Positions 57,746-58,007 of a DNA stretch of 58,007 bases are shown one piece after another. The number at the start of each line of letters is the position of its first letter. The first letter of the stretch is position 1. Origin of the DNA: an uncultured Oscillospiraceae bacterium (GTDB lineage: Bacteria > Bacillota > Clostridia > Oscillospirales > Oscillospiraceae); the NCBI GenBank assembly GCA_947632175.1, contig CANROC010000019.1:1-58007 (forward strand), read 5' to 3'. A program made the translations under genes and the position numbers. The notes under the pieces were generated by a model. That model was not told the origin of the DNA, made no database searches, and saw nothing but the letters and a program-made list of their open reading frames with translations.

Positions 57746-58007
57746 ATGAATTGCCCTAAATGCGGTAGCGCGAATGTCAACGTACAGGTTTTTCAAGAAC
57801 AGCAAACGAAAATCAAATCAAAAAGCCGCCCACGAAAAAGCAACCGGCATTTTGGCTTCATTACCAAGATTTTCTATTGGTGCTTCGTGGGATGGTGGAT
57901 ATGGATTTTCAAGCTCCTGTTGCCAAAAGGCCGTCGTGACAGATCCGATGATTGTAAAACCACAAGCAAGGTCAAATCAAAATCTACGTACAAGAAAATG
58001 TGCGTGT
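57746..58007 (+). CDS. Moron protein, zinc-ribbon membrane protein, N-terminal part
   Basis: The gene starts at ATG 57746 with AAGGAGG 8 nt upstream and continues across the circular junction to 109. MNCPKCGSANVNVQ is a zinc knuckle, followed by a basic stretch (KSKSRPRKSNRHFG) and a hydrophobic Trp-rich segment (FYWCFVGWWIWIFKLLLP). Its own promoter, terminator and reverse orientation are those of a moron. Functions such as superinfection exclusion are inference. Confidence 0.75.
   Translation, partial: MNCPKCGSANVNVQVFQEQQTKIKSKSRPRKSNRHFGFITKIFYWCFVGWWIWIFKLLLPKGRRDRSDDCKTTSKVKSKSTYKKMCV
57931..58007. repeat. Terminal direct repeat (circular overlap), right copy
   Basis: This is an exact copy of the first 77 bases of the window. 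One copy should be removed to get the true circular genome of 57,930 bp. Confidence 0.95.

Overview
The window is a complete temperate tailed-phage (siphovirus) genome, assembled as a linear sequence whose two ends carry the same 77 bp (1-77 = 57931-58007). The unique circular length is therefore 57,930 bp. Firmicute Shine-Dalgarno sites, TTGACA-17-TATAAT promoters, and the protein families present (DUF2800, DUF2815, VapE/PrimPol, ArpU-like, YopX, Gp15, GP20 scaffold, large serine recombinase) point to a Clostridia host, probably a gut bacterium. Almost every gene is on the minus strand. The exceptions are the repressor and integrase (20066-22168) and one small moron gene that spans the circular junction. 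Family names are my recognition from sequence; no database search was possible.

Layout in minus-strand reading order. (1) 19826 to 5262: Cro-like regulator, DUF2800, DUF2815, family A DNA polymerase, small genes, a frame-split adenine methyltransferase, a zincin, a PrimPol-VapE protein, a VRR-NUC nuclease, a SNF2-type helicase and an ArpU-like late regulator. (2) 5048 to 1986: putative effectors (DUF4417, an ADP-ribosyltransferase fold, a papain-like protein, a JAB protein) with two small basic proteins, just before the terminase subunits (1955-140). (3) Across the junction: portal, minor head protein, scaffold, capsid plus Ig-like domain, connectors, tail tube, tail chaperones, tape measure, baseplate/tail-tip proteins and a 1069-residue tail protein. 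(4) A diversity-generating retroelement (Avd, template repeat, reverse transcriptase), then lysis genes ending at a strong terminator at 34581-34610. (5) 34116 to 22235: three accessory operons of mostly unknown small genes, each with its own promoter and operators.

The most notable systems are these. First, the diversity-generating retroelement has one template repeat (38562-38693) and two variable repeats. One ends the big tail protein gene (39244-39375). The other lies about 16 kb away, at the end of a second gene beside the integrase (22253-22362). All 36 template/variable mismatches fall on adenines of the template sense strand. Second, two type I hammerhead ribozymes lie between genes on the minus strand (30411-30467 and 33702-33758), with covarying stems. 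Third, there is a genome-wide set of GTCAAA-N4-TTTGAC operators built into near-identical promoters. Fourth, two 272-bp copies of an iteron-rich non-coding block occur 26.6 kb apart.

Working model (inference): the XRE repressor silences the promoters in the lysogen. Induction fires the accessory and replication operons, the ArpU-like protein then switches on packaging, structural and lysis genes, and the retroelement diversifies the tail tip plus one non-structural protein.
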